64,000 nt of DNA from an uncultured Pigmentiphaga sp. (lineage in GTDB: Bacteria > Pseudomonadota > Gammaproteobacteria > Burkholderiales > Burkholderiaceae_B), in the NCBI GenBank assembly GCA_937891425.1, contig CALAGD010000066.1:79971-143970 (forward strand), in the 5' to 3' direction. Below are positions 25,805 through 33,984 of the stretch, one piece after another; the stretch's first letter is position 1, and every line of letters starts with the position of its first letter. The notes under the pieces are model-generated. The model made no database searches. It had not been told where the DNA came from and saw nothing but the letters and a program-made list of their open reading frames with translations. The position numbers were made by a program, and so were the translations under genes.

Positions 25805-26359
25805 ATGACCCGACGACCCGGACTGACCTTTGCGCACATCGGCATTTTCGTGCACGACATCGAGCGCATGGAAGACTTCTATACCCGTCTGCTGGAGTTC
25901 ACTGTCACCGACCGCGGCGAGCTGCAGACGCCGAATGGCCCCGTGTATCTCGTGTTCATGAGCCGCGATCCGGACGAGCACCACCAGGTCGTACTGGCCA
26001 CCGGGCGGCCCGAACACATCGACTTCAACGTGATCAACCAGATTTCTTTCAAGGCCGACAGCCTGGCAACATTGCGTGAGATGTATCGCCGTCTGGTCGA
26101 GTACGGTGCCAACGACATCCAGCCTGCCACGCACGGCAACGCAGTGTCGGTCTACGTGCGCGATCCCGAGGGGAACAGGCTCGAGCTGTACATGGACCTG
26201 CCCTGGTATGTCAACCAGCCGTATCGCGTGCCGGTCGACATGACGCTCGATGACGAGGAGCTGATGAAGACGCTTGAGGCACACGCGCGCAGCCTGCCAG
26301 GGTTCAAGATGCGCAGCGAATGGCGTGCCGAGGTCGCCCGCAAGATGGGCATCGAGTAA
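25805..26359 (+). CDS. VOC-family protein, probable extradiol dioxygenase
   Basis: A 184-residue protein of the vicinal oxygen chelate fold. Possible metal ligands are the His in FAHIGIFV near the start, the His in RPEHIDFNV (about 77-85) or the neighbouring HHQ, and the Glu in GNRLELYMDLPW (about 123-134). That spacing fits glyoxalase I-like and type I extradiol dioxygenases of single-domain size. ATG 25805 follows GAGGA. It lies 10 bases before the IclR gene. Ring cleavage of a catechol from the hydroxylase is the likely role, but lyase or glyoxalase activity cannot be excluded. Confidence 0.8.
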   Translation: MTRRPGLTFAHIGIFVHDIERMEDFYTRLLEFTVTDRGELQTPNGPVYLVFMSRDPDEHHQVVLATGRPEHIDFNVINQISFKADSLATLREMYRRLVEYGANDIQPATHGNAVSVYVRDPEGNRLELYMDLPWYVNQPYRVPVDMTLDDEELMKTLEAHARSLPGFKMRSEWRAEVARKMGIE

Positions 26360-26369
26360 GTCGTCTTTC

Positions 26370-27146
26370 ATGAGCAGTGCAGCGCGTCTTCTCGCGATCC
26401 TGGATCTGTTCACGCCCGAGCGTCCCATCTGGACTCCCGACGCCATCAACCAGGCGCTGGGCTACACGCGTCCGACCGGCTATCGCTATGTGAAGCAGCT
26501 GGTCGAAGCCGGATTTCTGCACAAGATGGCCGGAGGCCGTTACAGCCTCGGTGGCCGCATCATGATGCTCGATTTCGTCCAGCGGCAGACCGATCCCATG
26601 TTTGTCGCCGCCGCTGCCGTCATGCACGAGCTGAACCGGGACACCGGGCTCGACGTCGTGCTCACCGGCATGTTTAACGGACGGATCGTCGATACGCACC
26701 GCGTGGCCGCCGAACCGCACCTGCAGTTGCGGTACACGCGGGGTCGCGTGCGCCCGCTGTTCCAGGGGGCAGCGGCCAAGGTACTGGTCTCCCAGCTGCC
26801 GCGCGGCCAGCTGCGGCGGCTATACGACAATCATGCGGAGGAGGCCAGGGTGCAGGGTGCAGGATCCTCTTGGTCCGAATTTCGCGACTTGTTCGCGCGC
26901 GTGCGGCGCCAACGCTTTTATCTCTCTTATGGCGAGCTTGAACCCGACGTAGGCGGCGCGGCGGTGCCAGTGGTCAGCCCGCAAGCCGACTTCATCGCGG
27001 CGCTCGCGCTGGTCGGAACCATCGAGGGGCTGCAGCGCGCTGGTGAACAGCGCCTGCGCGCCTGGCTGGAAGCAGCGGCAGAGCAGGTGCGTAACCGCTT
27101 TCTGGCTATGGAGGATGTGCTGGGGGCGACGCCTGAAGACAGCTGA
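26370..27146 (+). CDS. IclR-family transcriptional regulator
   Basis: A 258-residue regulator. The N-terminal winged helix (about 1-60) has MSSAARLLAILDLF, INQALGYTRPTGYRYVKQLVEAGFL and GGRYSLGG. The C-terminal ligand domain follows with the GRVRPLFQGAAAKVLVSQLP and LSYGELEPDVGGAAVPV blocks. It is the last gene of the aromatic operon, 10 bases after the VOC gene. Autoregulation through the inverted repeat at 20129-20149 is plausible. The stop is only 18 bases from the end of the convergent zwf. Confidence 0.92.
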   Translation: MSSAARLLAILDLFTPERPIWTPDAINQALGYTRPTGYRYVKQLVEAGFLHKMAGGRYSLGGRIMMLDFVQRQTDPMFVAAAAVMHELNRDTGLDVVLTGMFNGRIVDTHRVAAEPHLQLRYTRGRVRPLFQGAAAKVLVSQLPRGQLRRLYDNHAEEARVQGAGSSWSEFRDLFARVRRQRFYLSYGELEPDVGGAAVPVVSPQADFIAALALVGTIEGLQRAGEQRLRAWLEAAAEQVRNRFLAMEDVLGATPEDS

Positions 27147-27164
27147 GCGCGAGAGGTGGCCTGC

Positions 27165-28733
27165 TTACCGCGTGGTGCCGCGCACATGCAAACGCTTCGT
27201 CCCGCCGTGCGATTTCAGCCTGCGCCAGGTGCGCCCGTCGCGGCCGATCAGCGCCTGCGCCGAGGCAGGTCCATCCAGGCCCGCCGCATAAGCCTCTACT
27301 GTTCCGGCACCTGAAGCCCAGACGTCGAGGAAAGGCTGCACGGCCCGCCACCCGTGCTCGATGCCGTCAGCTCGCTGGAACAGGGTCTGGTCTCCGGTCA
27401 GGCAGTCGTAGACCAGCGTTTCGTACCCGGTGCAGGCAGGCATCTCGAAGTAATCCGCATAGGTGAAACCCAGTTCGGCCGTGTCGATGCGCACGGCCTG
27501 CCCGGGTCGCTTCACATAGAACTCCAGCTGCATGCCCTCGTCCGGCTGGATGCGAATGAGCAGGCAATTGGGCTTGAGGTCGCGAATGGAGGTATTGCGG
27601 AACAGGGCGTACGGTGCCGGCTTGAAGTAAATGGCGACTTCCGTACTGCGGCAGCTCATGCGTTTACCGGTGCGCAGGTAGAACGGAACCCCGGCCCATC
27701 GCCAGTTATCGACGTAGAGTTTCAGTGCAACATAGGTTTCGGTGGTGCTGTCGGGCGCGACATTCTCTTCGTCCCGGTAACCCGGTACGGGCTGGCCGTC
27801 GATCTCTCCAGCCTCGTATTGGCCGCGCACGCTGTTGCGCAGTGCTTCATCGGGTGTCCATGGACGAATGGCACCCAACACCTTGATTTTTTCATCGCGG
27901 ATGGCATCGGCGCCGAAAGCAGCAGGCGGTTCCATCGCCGTCAGTGCCAGCAGCTGGAACAGGTGGTTTGGGACCATGTCGCGCAGGGCGCCCGTACCGT
28001 CATAGAAACGCCCCCGTGAACCGACACCCACCGATTCGGCCGCCGTAATCTGTACGTGGTCGATGTAGTTCTTGTTCCAGAATGCCTCGAACACGCTGTT
28101 GGCGAAGCGGCTGATGAGGATGTTCTGGACCGTCTCCTTGCCGAGGAAGTGGTCGATACGGTAGATCTGGCTTTCGCTGGCATGGCACAGAATGAACTCA
28201 TTGAGCTGGCGCGCTGATGCCAGGTCGGTGCCGAAGGGCTTCTCGATGACGATCCGGCGGAAATGCGAGTCTGACTGGTTGAGCAGGCCTGCGTCGGCAA
28301 GGCGCCGGATGATCTCGACGAAGAACCGCGGTGGCGTGGCCAGGTAGAAGACGGCGTTCTGCGTGGGGGCAGCTGCCAGATGTTCGCGAATGGACCGATA
28401 GGTATCCTCGCGAAGGAAGTCGCCCTGCAGATAGTACAGTTGCCGGGCGAACCGGTTCCATACCGTCTCCGACAGGGGCGCCCCGCAGGTCTGACCGTGC
28501 GAGCGGCCCACCTGGTCGCGCAGCGCGGCGCCCAGGCGGGCACGGAAGGTATTGTCGTCGCTGGCGTTGTGATCGATGCCGACGATCTGGATGCCCTGGT
28601 CCACCATGCCGTTGTGGAACAGGCTGTACAGGGCAGGAACCAACAACCGTCTGGTCAGGTCGCCATGCGCGCCAAAGATGTAGAACACTGAAGGCGGGGC
28701 AGGGGTTACCCCGTTGCCGTGGGTGGATGTCAT
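27165..28733 (-). CDS. zwf: Glucose-6-phosphate 1-dehydrogenase
   Basis: A 522-residue enzyme of the oxidative pentose phosphate and Entner-Doudoroff routes, oxidising glucose 6-phosphate with NADP+ or NAD+. The dinucleotide motif is GAHGDLTRR (about 21-29) and the active-site signature YRIDHFLGKE is residues 191-200. KPFGTD lies before it. The gene overlaps the preceding gnd by 4 bases, so the two are coupled. A lactonase gene is not adjacent in this window. Confidence 0.97.
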   Translation of the reverse strand: MTSTHGNGVTPAPPSVFYIFGAHGDLTRRLLVPALYSLFHNGMVDQGIQIVGIDHNASDDNTFRARLGAALRDQVGRSHGQTCGAPLSETVWNRFARQLYYLQGDFLREDTYRSIREHLAAAPTQNAVFYLATPPRFFVEIIRRLADAGLLNQSDSHFRRIVIEKPFGTDLASARQLNEFILCHASESQIYRIDHFLGKETVQNILISRFANSVFEAFWNKNYIDHVQITAAESVGVGSRGRFYDGTGALRDMVPNHLFQLLALTAMEPPAAFGADAIRDEKIKVLGAIRPWTPDEALRNSVRGQYEAGEIDGQPVPGYRDEENVAPDSTTETYVALKLYVDNWRWAGVPFYLRTGKRMSCRSTEVAIYFKPAPYALFRNTSIRDLKPNCLLIRIQPDEGMQLEFYVKRPGQAVRIDTAELGFTYADYFEMPACTGYETLVYDCLTGDQTLFQRADGIEHGWRAVQPFLDVWASGAGTVEAYAAGLDGPASAQALIGRDGRTWRRLKSHGGTKRLHVRGTTR

Positions 28734-29767
28734 GACCGTTTATCCTCCGTATGTCCGCCAAACCCGAGACGCATGGCCGATAGCAGGCGGTCGGGATAAG
28801 CACTTTCTTCAATACGGGAACGAAACCGGTTGAACAGCGCTGCTGCCAGCACAGGGGTGGGCACGGCGCGTTCCACGGCAGTCTGGATGGTCCAGCGGCC
28901 TTCGCCGCTGTCGCTGACACGCCCCGAGAACCGCTCCAGTTCGGGATCGCCGGCAAGGGCAGCTGCGGTGAGGTCGAGCAGCCACGACGTAATCACGCTG
29001 CCGTGCCGCCACACTTCCGCGATGGCGGGCAAGTCGAGCTCGTACCGCTCGTCTGCGGGCAGCGAAGCGTCGCGGGCAGAGTGCAGCAGGTGGAAACCCT
29101 CAGCGAGCGCCTGCATCATGCCGTACTCGATGCCGTTGTGCACCATCTTCACGAAATGGCCCGCTCCGACCGGGCCAGCATGGATGTAGCCCCGGGGCGC
29201 CGTGTCGGTGAAGGCATGTGGTTGCGCGTGGGGTGCCTGATCAGGGGTGGCTGACCGTTCTGGCGCAGGTTGTTTCGCGGGAGCGACAGCCGCGGCATCG
29301 CCACCGGGGGCCAGGGCTTCAAGGATGGGCTGGAGGCGGGAGACGACGGCAGCTTCGCCGCCGACCATGAGGCAGTAACCGCGCTGCAGTCCCCACACGC
29401 CGCCTGATGTACCCACATCAACATAATGAATGCCGAGCGGCTGCAGTGTGCGGGCGCGGCGGATGTCGTCGCGAAAATAGGTGTTGCCGCCATCGATGAT
29501 GACATCGCCTGCAGCGAGCAATTGCCCGAGTTGCCGGACGGCCTGCTCGGTGGGTTCGCCGGCAGGCAGCATCAGCCACAGCACGCGTGGTGGCGTCAGG
29601 TGACGGATGAGCTCCTGCACGCCAGCGGCAGGCGTTGCCCCTTCTTGCGCAAGGGCCTCCATTGCTGAAGCCTGAACATCATGAACAGCCACCGAGTGTC
29701 CGTGTCGCATGAGCCGGCGGGCGATATTCGCGCCCATGCGTCCAACGCCGATGATGCCAATCTGCAT
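28730..29767 (-). CDS. gnd: 6-phosphogluconate dehydrogenase, decarboxylating (YqeC/GndA-type)
   Basis: A 345-residue short-form enzyme, converting 6-phosphogluconate to ribulose 5-phosphate. The Rossmann motif GVGRMGANIARRL is at 7-19, DGGNTYFRDD at 92-101 and the catalytic Lys207 with Asn211 lie in HFVKMVHNGIEYG. Between residues about 155 and 190 there is an Ala/Pro/Gln-rich insert that is absent from the usual core and probably forms a surface loop. It starts the gnd-zwf operon on the minus strand. Confidence 0.95.
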   Translation of the reverse strand: MQIGIIGVGRMGANIARRLMRHGHSVAVHDVQASAMEALAQEGATPAAGVQELIRHLTPPRVLWLMLPAGEPTEQAVRQLGQLLAAGDVIIDGGNTYFRDDIRRARTLQPLGIHYVDVGTSGGVWGLQRGYCLMVGGEAAVVSRLQPILEALAPGGDAAAVAPAKQPAPERSATPDQAPHAQPHAFTDTAPRGYIHAGPVGAGHFVKMVHNGIEYGMMQALAEGFHLLHSARDASLPADERYELDLPAIAEVWRHGSVITSWLLDLTAAALAGDPELERFSGRVSDSGEGRWTIQTAVERAVPTPVLAAALFNRFRSRIEESAYPDRLLSAMRLGFGGHTEDKRS

Positions 29768-30141
29768 GTGTTTCTCCTTGCGTCAGGCAATATGATGTGG
29801 CCGGACGGGACGGCCAAGCAAGCGCTGAACCCGCAAGGAAATTGCGGCTTGATGCGGCGGCTTTCAAGGAGGGAGTCGCCTTTCTGGACGTTTGGCAGCG
29901 GCTGGCGTGTTGTTGCAGGGTTGCTACTTCCAGGCGCGACGCGTTTTTTCGCACAAAAATGCAAAGATTGCTTGACACGGATGCCTTATGCCTTCATAGT
30001 GAGCGTACAAGATTTTCAAGTGGTATGAAGTGAGTACAGTATTAAGGCCGGACGCCGGTTCATCTGTTCTGCTGTCGTTCCTTGATTGTCTGGTGCACGG
30101 GCAATTCGCCCACATGTTCAAATTTGGTTAAGGAAACCAGA
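29768..30141 (+). other. Intergenic region with the cold-shock gene leader
   Basis: 374 bases between divergent gnd and csp. It holds the csp promoter described separately and, after it, a leader of about 135 bases. Long leaders are usual for cold-inducible csp mRNAs, where they act as RNA thermosensors. I found no gene here. Confidence 0.45.
29972..30000 (+). promoter_or_regulatory. Promoter of the cold-shock gene
   Basis: TTGACA (29972-29977), a 17-base spacer and CATAGT (29995-30000). Transcription would begin about 30007, giving a leader of about 135 bases. Confidence 0.7.
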
Positions 30142-30345
30142 ATGGAAACCGGTACTGTTAAGTGGTTCAACGCCGAAAAGGGCTTCGGCTTCATCATGCC
30201 TGACTCGGGCGGCAAAGACCTTTTCGCCCATTTTTCCGAGATTCAAGGCTCCGGCTACAGAACGCTCGAAGAGAACCAGCGCGTCAGCTTCGTTCCTGGC
30301 CAGGGCCCGAAGGGTCCCCAAGCTACCAAGATCACTCCGCTCTGA
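30142..30345 (+). CDS. Cold-shock protein, CspA family
   Basis: A 67-residue single cold-shock domain. KGFGFIM is the RNP1 motif (about 15-21) and DLFAHF is RNP2 (about 27-32), one residue away from the usual DVFVHF. The N-terminus METGTVKWFN is canonical. ATG 30142 follows AAGGAAACCAGA. The protein binds single-stranded RNA or DNA as an RNA chaperone. It is monocistronic with a good terminator. Confidence 0.97.
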   Translation: METGTVKWFNAEKGFGFIMPDSGGKDLFAHFSEIQGSGYRTLEENQRVSFVPGQGPKGPQATKITPL

Positions 30346-30405
30346 AGCGGGGCCATCCTGGCAGCCGCCTGCTGCATGCAAGCGGCTGACGGCACCAAGC
30401 TGAAG

Positions 30406-30438
30406 AACCCTGCGTTGCGCAAGCACGCAGGGTTTTTT
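30406..30438 (+). terminator. Rho-independent terminator of the cold-shock gene
   Basis: AACCCTGCGT (30406-30415) pairs with ACGCAGGGTT (30425-30434), then T residues to 30438. A GC-rich hairpin, CAGCCGC (30362-30368) with GCGGCTG (30382-30388), lies in front of it. Confidence 0.93.
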
Positions 30439-30661
30439 CATGCCCGCGCCGGGAGCGTTACTGGCAGATCATGGGGCGCGAAACGATTCGCGCCGCAGGT
30501 GCAAGGTTATTTGCAAGTAACTGGCAGGTTTCAGAAAATTCGTGACAAATCGGTGTCGGTTGCCTCAAAATTGAGGGATTTCAGTAAGTTACAATCCTTC
30601 ATTGTCCCGTTGCCACGATCGCGTCCCAACCGCGTCCCAACCGCGTCCCTGACAGCTCCCT
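30439..30661 (+). repeat. Leader region of the pha operon with an 11-bp tandem repeat
   Basis: The last 30 bases (30620-30649) consist of two full CGCGTCCCAAC units and a partial third (CGCGTCCC). A TACAAT box at 30590-30595 is a possible -10; no -35 at the proper spacing was found. No ribosome site precedes ATG 30662. Confidence 0.6.
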
Positions 30662-33640
30662 ATGTCGTTACTCATCCTCGTCCTGTTGCCGTTCGTAGGC
30701 GGGTTCATCGCTGGTCTGCTGCCCGCGAACGCGCGCAACCGTGAAGCCTACCTGGCAGCGCTCGTGGCGCTGGTTGGCGCCATCATCACCTACCGACATT
30801 ATTCGGTCGTCAGTACGGGCGAGGTCGTACGTTATGAGCTGGCCTGGCTGCCGGAGCTCGGGCTCAACTTCGTGCTGCGCATGGACGGGTTTGCATGGAT
30901 GTTCGCCATGCTCGTCACCGTCGTCGGGCTGCTGGTCGTGGTGTATGCACGGTACTACATGTCACCCCAAGACCCGGTTCCCCGATTTTTCTCGTTCCTG
31001 CTTGCCTTCATGGGGGCGATGCTGGGGGTAGTGCTGTCAGGCAATCTCATCCAGCTGATCCTGTTCTGGGAGCTTACCAGCCTCACGTCGTTTCTGCTGA
31101 TCGGATACTGGTACCAGAACTCCGATGCCCGCCGGGGGGCGCGCATGTCGTTGATCGTGACCGGGACGGGTGGTCTGGCCATGCTGGTCGGCATGCTGCT
31201 GCTCGGGCACATCGCGGGCAGCTACGACCTGGACGTCGTGCTCCGGGCCGGCGACGTCGTTCGGGAGCATCCCTGGTACGCGCCTACCCTGATTCTCATC
31301 CTCCTTGGTGCCTTCACCAAGAGTGCCCAGTTCCCTTTTCATTTCTGGTTGCCGCGCGCCATGGCGGCGCCTACGCCGGTGTCGGCCTATCTGCATTCGG
31401 CAACCATGGTGAAGGCGGGCGTTTTCCTGCTCACCCGGTTCTGGCCGGTGCTGGCGGGCACGGAGTACTGGTTCTGGATCGTAGGTACCGTGGGCCTGGT
31501 CACCCTGCTGTTCGGCGGGTATGCCGCGCTGTTCCAGCAGGATCTCAAGGGCCTGCTGGCTTACTCCACCATCAGCCACCTGGGGCTCATCACGCTGTTG
31601 CTGGGCATGAACAGCGCGATCGGGACCGTGGCTGCCATCTTCCACATCCTGAACCACGCCACCTTCAAGGCTTCGCTGTTCATGGGCGCGGGGGTGATCG
31701 ATCACGAAACCGGAACGCGCGACATCCGGCGCCTGAGCGGACTCTACCGGGCCATGCCCATTACCGCGACACTGGCCATGGTCGCCGCCGCGTCGATGGC
31801 GGGCGTGCCGCTGCTGAACGGATTCCTGTCGAAGGAAATGTTCTTCGCCGAGACCATCGTCGTGCATGGCAACGTGCTGGTACGCATCGGCTTGCCGGCG
31901 CTGGCCACCCTGGCGGGCATGTTCAGCGTGGCCTATTCGCTGCGCTTCATCCTCGACGTATTCTTCGGGCCCAAGGCCACCGACCTGCCCCGTGAGCCCC
32001 ACGAGGCTCCGCGCTGGATGCGCTTTCCCATCGAGTTGCTGGTGCTGGCGTGCCTGGTGGTGGGCACCATACCTGGCTTCACGGTGGGGCCGGCACTGCA
32101 GGAGGCCGCCGAATCCGTATTGCGTGAGCAGATGCCAGAGTACACGCTCATGGTCTGGCACGGCTGGAGCATGCCTTTCATCATGAGCCTGATGGCGCTG
32201 GGCGGCGGCGTACTGGTCTACCTCGGTTTGCACCGATTCCTGCGTGTGGCCACGCTGGATCGCGTTCCGCTGCTTTCCGGGCTGGACGGCCGCAGCACTT
32301 TCGAGGCCCTGCTCAACTGGCTGACGGCGCGGGCCGACTGGCTCGAACACGCGCTGATCAGTCGACGCCTGCAGCCACAGCTGTTCTGGATCGTGCTGGT
32401 GACGCTGCTGGCCGGGGCCGCGCCTTTCCTGCTGACCGGCCGCCTCACCTGGGGCGAACGGTCGATCGCCGCCGTCGACCCCGCCTTTGTGCTGCTTTGG
32501 GTGGTAGGCATCGCCTGCGCGGTCGCGGCGGCGTGGAATGCCAAGTTCCACCGTCTGGCCGCCTTGCTGCTCATGGGCGGCACCGGCATCGTCGTGGTGC
32601 TTACTTTCGTATGGCTGTCGGCGCCCGATCTCGCGCTCACACAGCTGATGGTGGAGATCGTCACGACCGTGCTCATCCTGCTCGGATTGCGGTGGCTGCC
32701 CGTGCTGCAGCGCGCTCCATCACTGCCACCCGGGCTGGCCGTGCGGGTGGTACGGCGTACGCGCGACCTGCTGGTTTCCGTGGGCGGCGGTGCCGGAGTG
32801 GCTGCCCTGACGTATGCCATCCTCACCCGAGACTTTCCCGAAAGCATTGCGCCATTCTTCCTCGATCGTGCGCTGCCGGAGGGCGGCGGCGCGAACGTGG
32901 TCAACGTGATCCTGGTCGACTTCCGGGGCTTCGATACCATGGGCGAGATCACGGTACTGTCCATCGTGGCCCTCACCATCTACGCTCTGTTGCGCCGGTT
33001 CCGCCCGGCGCCTGAAAGTCTGGAAACGCCGTCGCAACAGCGTTACTGGATCCTCGGCGACTCGCCGGTTACACGGCCGGGTACTGATGAAGCCGCCTAT
33101 GGGTACCTGCGCGTCCCCGCCGTGCTGGTGCGGATGCTGCTGCCGGTCATGGGTCTGATCGGCGTCTTCCTGCTGCTGCGCGGACACAACCTGCCGGGTG
33201 GCGGTTTCGTCGCCGGGCTGGTCATCGCGGTGGGCATGATCATCCAGTACATCATGGGGGGTACGCTCTGGGTCGAAAAACATGTGCGGCTGGCCCCGCA
33301 GAAATGGCTCGGCACCGGGCTTGCGCTGGCGGCGTGCACCGGAATCGGAGCGTGGCTCGTCGGTTACCCGTTCCTCACCTCTCACACCGTTCACCATGAG
33401 GCGGGCTGGCTGGGCGAGCTGGCCTTGCCATCTGCCATGTTCTTCGATCTGGGAGTATTTGCCGTGGTCGTCGGTTCGACCGTGTTGATCCTTACTGCGA
33501 TTGCTCACCAATCGGTGCGCGGCCATCGTACGGCGGCCGTGCCCGACAAGTTCGAGAAACCCCGGTCGCTGGTGGTGCGCGGCGACGCTGCAGCGGCGGC
33601 GGCCTGGCCAGCATCGGACGCGGCGAAGGAGGCCAGTTGA
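30662..33640 (+). CDS. phaAB: Na+(K+)/H+ antiporter, fused PhaA-PhaB (MrpA-MrpB) subunit
   Basis: A 992-residue membrane protein. Its first about 500 residues are the NuoL-like proton-translocating module (FWELTSLTSFLLIGYW, GAFTKSAQFPFHFWLPRAMAAPTPVSAYLHSATMVKAG with the key Lys residues). The following part is the MrpA C-terminal extension, and the last about 170 residues (from about 815) are the MrpB domain (RGHNLPGGGFVAGLV). The A-B fusion is the Pha/group 2 Mrp form. The stop overlaps the phaC start (TGATG). The complex exports Na+ or K+ using the proton gradient and supports alkaline or salt tolerance. Confidence 0.95.
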   Translation: MSLLILVLLPFVGGFIAGLLPANARNREAYLAALVALVGAIITYRHYSVVSTGEVVRYELAWLPELGLNFVLRMDGFAWMFAMLVTVVGLLVVVYARYYMSPQDPVPRFFSFLLAFMGAMLGVVLSGNLIQLILFWELTSLTSFLLIGYWYQNSDARRGARMSLIVTGTGGLAMLVGMLLLGHIAGSYDLDVVLRAGDVVREHPWYAPTLILILLGAFTKSAQFPFHFWLPRAMAAPTPVSAYLHSATMVKAGVFLLTRFWPVLAGTEYWFWIVGTVGLVTLLFGGYAALFQQDLKGLLAYSTISHLGLITLLLGMNSAIGTVAAIFHILNHATFKASLFMGAGVIDHETGTRDIRRLSGLYRAMPITATLAMVAAASMAGVPLLNGFLSKEMFFAETIVVHGNVLVRIGLPALATLAGMFSVAYSLRFILDVFFGPKATDLPREPHEAPRWMRFPIELLVLACLVVGTIPGFTVGPALQEAAESVLREQMPEYTLMVWHGWSMPFIMSLMALGGGVLVYLGLHRFLRVATLDRVPLLSGLDGRSTFEALLNWLTARADWLEHALISRRLQPQLFWIVLVTLLAGAAPFLLTGRLTWGERSIAAVDPAFVLLWVVGIACAVAAAWNAKFHRLAALLLMGGTGIVVVLTFVWLSAPDLALTQLMVEIVTTVLILLGLRWLPVLQRAPSLPPGLAVRVVRRTRDLLVSVGGGAGVAALTYAILTRDFPESIAPFFLDRALPEGGGANVVNVILVDFRGFDTMGEITVLSIVALTIYALLRRFRPAPESLETPSQQRYWILGDSPVTRPGTDEAAYGYLRVPAVLVRMLLPVMGLIGVFLLLRGHNLPGGGFVAGLVIAVGMIIQYIMGGTLWVEKHVRLAPQKWLGTGLALAACTGIGAWLVGYPFLTSHTVHHEAGWLGELALPSAMFFDLGVFAVVVGSTVLILTAIAHQSVRGHRTAAVPDKFEKPRSLVVRGDAAAAAAWPASDAAKEAS

Positions 33641-33984
33641 TGGAGCTGACGCTGTCGCTGGCCATCGGCATTCTCGCAGGCGTAGGCATCTGGCTCGTGC
33701 TGCGGCCGCGCACTTTCCAGGTCATCATGGGGGTGTCATTTCTGTCGTATGCGGTCAATCTGTTCATCTTCGCGATGGGGCGGCTGTCGGTCGACCAGCC
33801 GCCGATCGTAGAGCATGGACAGGCCGCCTCGCTGCTGGATACGGCTGATCCCGTTCCGCAGGCGCTCGTGCTCACCGCAATCGTCATCGGCTTTGCCATG
33901 ACCGCACTGTTCCTGGTGGTAATGCTGGCTTCCCGCGGGTTCAGCGGTACCGATCATGTTGACGGCAAGGAGTCCGATACATGA
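33640..33984 (+). CDS. phaC: Cation/H+ antiporter subunit C
   Basis: A 114-residue three-helix membrane protein of the NuoK-like MrpC family (VIMGVSFLSYAVNLFIFAMG and VLTAIVIGFAMTALFLVVML). ATG 33640 overlaps the phaAB stop and follows GAAGGAGG. Its stop overlaps phaD by 4 bases. Confidence 0.95.
   Translation: MELTLSLAIGILAGVGIWLVLRPRTFQVIMGVSFLSYAVNLFIFAMGRLSVDQPPIVEHGQAASLLDTADPVPQALVLTAIVIGFAMTALFLVVMLASRGFSGTDHVDGKESDT

Noticed and set aside
30620..30649. Tandem repeats considered as a CRISPR remnant
   Set aside because: Units are 11 bases with no spacers; this is a simple tandem repeat.
31037..32551. A 504-codon minus-strand frame over phaAB
   Set aside because: Same reasoning: antisense shadow of the antiporter gene.
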